A DNA stretch of 64,000 bases, from contig MSHC01000031.1 of the NCBI GenBank assembly GCA_001940995.1, positions 1 through 64,000 of the forward strand. Reading direction: 5' to 3'. Below are positions 61,809-64,000 of the stretch, in pieces. Origin of the DNA: Ruminococcus sp. Phil15 (lineage in GTDB: Bacteria; Bacillota; Clostridia; Oscillospirales; Ruminococcaceae). Every line of letters starts with the position of its first letter. The first letter of the stretch is position 1. The position numbers were made by a program, and so were the translations under genes. The notes below the pieces were generated by a model. It was not told the origin of the DNA, did no database searches, and saw only the letters and a program-made list of their open reading frames with translations.

Positions 61809-63572
61809 TTAGTTTTCTGCCTGCTGTGCGATGAGCCTTGCAAAGTCGCCCTGCATTTCCTTTTCATATCCGTCAAACATCTCAGGCTTATCGTTCGGTA
61901 TATCGTACTTAACCTTTATAAGTTTTTCAAACCAGCCTGTAGCCACTATATCTGAAACAAGAACCTTATGCGAGAGCGCTTCCTTCGCTTTTTCGTAAAG
62001 CGAGAGGATAATGTTCATCATAAGATACTGCTTTTTGAGCGGCACATAGGTGTCGTCCTTATGGTAGGCATTCTGCTGTAAAAATCCGACCCTGACAACT
62101 CTTGCGGTTTCGATGAGCAGCTTCTGGTCGTCGGGCAGGACGTCTGCGCCCATAAGCTTTACTATTTCCATAAGGTTTGTTTCCTCGTGGAGTATGTTGG
62201 AAATTCTGAGCTTCTTATCCATAAAATCGGGTGCGACGTTCTTGTTATAGTAATCCGAAAGGTCGTCGTTATACTCTGAATAGCTCATAGTCCAGTTGAT
62301 TGCGGGATAATGTCTTGCGTAGGCAAGCGACTTATCCAGCGCCCAGAAACAGCGGACAAAGCGCTTTGTGTTCTGTGTTACAGGCTCGGAGAAATCGGAT
62401 CCCTGCGGAGAAACTGCGCCTATGATTGTTACAGAGCCTTCCTTGCCCGAAAGAGTATTTACATAGCCCGCTCTCTCATAAAACTCGGAGAGTCTTGACG
62501 GGAGGTATGCAGGGAAGCCTTCTTCGGCAGGCATTTCCTCAAGTCTGCCTGAAATTTCACGGAGAGCCTCTGCCCAGCGTGAGGTAGAGTCTGCCATAAT
62601 TGCGATATGGTATCCCATATCCCTGTAATACTCAGCAAGGGTAATGCCCGTATAGATTGACGCTTCTCTTGCCGCAACAGGCATATTTGATGTGTTTGCA
62701 ATGAGAACCGTTCTGTCGGTAAGCGGACGCTGTGTTTTAGGGTCGATAAGCTCGGAAAACTCCTCCAGCACCTGAGTCATCTCGTTGCCACGCTCGCCGC
62801 ATCCGATATAAACGATTATGTCAGCGTCGCACCACTTTGCGAGCTGATGCTGCGTCATCGTTTTGCCTGTGCCGAATCCGCCCGGGATAGCCGCTGCGCC
62901 GCCCTTTGCGACAGGCACTACCGTATCTATAATTCTCTGACCGGTGATAAGAGGTCTTGTGAGCGGAAGCCTTTTCGCTATCGGTCTTGGCGTTCTGATA
63001 GGCCATTTCTGGCAGAGCGAAAGCTCTGTCTCCTCGCCGTCGCAGTCGATTTTAACGACTGTATCTCCTACCCTGTACCTGCCGTTGGGTGCGGTATATG
63101 TTACCTTGCCGCCCTTGATGTAAGGAGAAAGCATACACCGGTGCTGGACGATTTCCGTTTCGGGGCAGGTCGCATAAATCTGTCCTGACGAAAGCGAGTC
63201 CCCGACAGAAACGGTGACCGTAACGTCATACTGCTTTTCCATATCTATTGACGAAACCTCTGTGCCGTCCTCGATAAATGCGCCTGTTTTCCTGCCAAGC
63301 TCTTTAAGCGGACGTTCGATTCCGTCAAACATATTCGATATAATTCCGGGTCCTAAGGTTACGGACATCTGTGCGCCTGTCGGCGTTACAGGCTCTCCTA
63401 CCGTAAGACCGCTTGTTCCCTCGTACACCTGTATCGTGGTAAGCTCCGAAGTAACGCCGATAACCTCGCCGATAAGACGGCGGTTTCCGACATAGACCAT
63501 TTCGAGCATCTGAAAATCTTTTGTATCCCGAACCTTTACAACAGGCCCGTTTATTGAGTAAATCGTATTCAC
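61809..63572 (-). CDS. V-type ATP synthase subunit A (catalytic)
   Basis: 587 residues, standard for the catalytic subunit. P-loop GGFGTGKT at 231-238 (GPFGxGKT in many relatives; the Gly variant is seen in Clostridia), then the A-subunit insertion domain before it (~110-190). Motifs YIGCGERGNEMTQVL, MADSTSRWAEALREISGRLEEMPAEEGFPAYL and GSVTIIGAVSPQG are intact. The start ATG at 63572 begins NTIYSINGPVVKVRD as usual. It is followed by B and D and preceded by E. Confidence 0.98.
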   Translation of the reverse strand: MNTIYSINGPVVKVRDTKDFQMLEMVYVGNRRLIGEVIGVTSELTTIQVYEGTSGLTVGEPVTPTGAQMSVTLGPGIISNMFDGIERPLKELGRKTGAFIEDGTEVSSIDMEKQYDVTVTVSVGDSLSSGQIYATCPETEIVQHRCMLSPYIKGGKVTYTAPNGRYRVGDTVVKIDCDGEETELSLCQKWPIRTPRPIAKRLPLTRPLITGQRIIDTVVPVAKGGAAAIPGGFGTGKTMTQHQLAKWCDADIIVYIGCGERGNEMTQVLEEFSELIDPKTQRPLTDRTVLIANTSNMPVAAREASIYTGITLAEYYRDMGYHIAIMADSTSRWAEALREISGRLEEMPAEEGFPAYLPSRLSEFYERAGYVNTLSGKEGSVTIIGAVSPQGSDFSEPVTQNTKRFVRCFWALDKSLAYARHYPAINWTMSYSEYNDDLSDYYNKNVAPDFMDKKLRISNILHEETNLMEIVKLMGADVLPDDQKLLIETARVVRVGFLQQNAYHKDDTYVPLKKQYLMMNIILSLYEKAKEALSHKVLVSDIVATGWFEKLIKVKYDIPNDKPEMFDGYEKEMQGDFARLIAQQAEN

Positions 63573-63593
63573 GTTTTTTCTCCGTTCTCTAAG

Positions 63594-64000
63594 TTATTCG
63601 AGCCTGAATCTGTCCTCGCTTGTGAAAAGCTCACGCTGCGCTTCCATTTCACAATCGAAGGAATAGTCGATAAGCATATTTCCGCTAAGGCTGCGCATTT
63701 TAAGTCCGCCAAGCTTTATCGTTTTATCCGATACTGCGATACTGCCTGCCGGCAGCTTTGAAAGGAGCGTGCTTTCATACTTCATATCGTCCTTGGAGAG
63801 CTTAATTTCGCAAGGAGCATTGCCCATTTTACCGTTTGCGTCGAGGCAAAGCGACAAGAGCTTTTTCTCATAATCTGGAGTAACCCTATACTCTTTTACA
63901 CGCTCTGCAACGCTGTCGAAGATTTTTCCGATAAGCATGGCTCTGAGCGTCAGTATCTCCTTGCTTGCAGAAAGCTTTTTGGAAGCCGTACTCTTAACAA
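63594..64000 (-). CDS. V-type ATP synthase subunit E, C-terminal part (cut by window edge)
   Basis: At least 135 residues in frame to the window edge. The visible part has the helix SKEILTLRAMLIGKIFDSVAERVKEY and the alpha/beta C-terminal domain (GSIAVSDKTIKLGGLKMRSLSGNMLIDYSFDCEMEAQRELF) that caps the peripheral stalk. The call depends mainly on being directly upstream of subunit A (21 bp) and on the helical-stalk character. The true start is beyond 64000; internal methionine at 63938 should not be used as the start. Confidence 0.8.
   Translation of the reverse strand, partial: VKSTASKKLSASKEILTLRAMLIGKIFDSVAERVKEYRVTPDYEKKLLSLCLDANGKMGNAPCEIKLSKDDMKYESTLLSKLPAGSIAVSDKTIKLGGLKMRSLSGNMLIDYSFDCEMEAQRELFTSEDRFRLE

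Overview
The window looks like the chromosome of an anaerobic, spore-forming Clostridia, most likely of the Oscillospirales/Ruminococcaceae type. The evidence is a GerA-type germinant receptor operon, tandem Spo0A-box-like sites, a V-type ATP synthase, indolepyruvate:ferredoxin oxidoreductase, a SecDF fusion, an ACT/PaaK/IOR cluster, Thr/Ser-rich lipoproteins and strong Shine-Dalgarno sites with frequent GTG/TTG starts. I see no rRNA, tRNA, CRISPR array, integrase, transposase or phage gene. Family names come from reading the translated sequences; no database search was possible.

Layout. 1-2 kb: tail of an ABC-2 exporter. 2-5.3 kb (minus): a secreted surface protein, an unlisted 40-residue ORF and a Thr-rich lipoprotein. 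5.4-8.8 kb: an AsnB-like synthetase with no catalytic N-terminal Cys, a TfoX-N protein and an F420-ligase-like protein. 8.9-10.3 kb (minus): an OadB-type sodium-pump subunit with a 52-residue gamma-like partner and no alpha subunit. 10.5-14.7 kb (plus): two tandem modules of a Cys-motif protein (C_GCAxxG_C_C family) plus a MATE exporter; the first module has two single-base frameshifts. 14.7-17.1 kb: MGMT-like protein, a membrane protein, gapA. 17.4-18.5 kb: a histidine-kinase-like ATPase. 18.5-26.1 kb (minus): a run with trpS, an FtsX permease, ychF, a DUF3592 protein and the ABC ATPase. 26.2-32.2 kb (minus): orphan solute-binding lipoprotein, secDF, nrdR, a small protein behind three Spo0A-like boxes, a TIM-barrel isomerase. 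32.3-37.2 kb: DUF421/DUF4363 genes divergent from a gerAA-AB-AC operon. 37.2-42.8 kb (plus): Asp23/Gls24 protein, DAK2 kinase, a ribbon-helix-helix protein, clpB. 42.9-48.5 kb (minus): beta-CASP hydrolase, uridine-kinase-like protein, MraY-like transferase, pullulanase. 48.6-53.7 kb (minus): iorA, iorB, a degenerate HD protein, paaK, an ACT protein and a ferredoxin. 53.8-55.8 kb: recG. 56.1-59.6 kb (plus): a sodium:solute symporter and a Na/Pi cotransporter. 59.7-64 kb (minus): V-type ATP synthase D, B, A and part of E.

How parts fit. The IOR/PaaK/ACT/ferredoxin group is a known arrangement for interconverting aryl acids, aryl-CoA and aryl pyruvates. The ger operon, the DUF421 pair and the Spo0A-like promoter form a sporulation neighbourhood. 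OadB, MATE exporters, two sodium symporters and the V-type ATPase hint at sodium-based energetics (inference). Most promoters found have an exact 17-bp spacer, many with TRTGN just before the -10.
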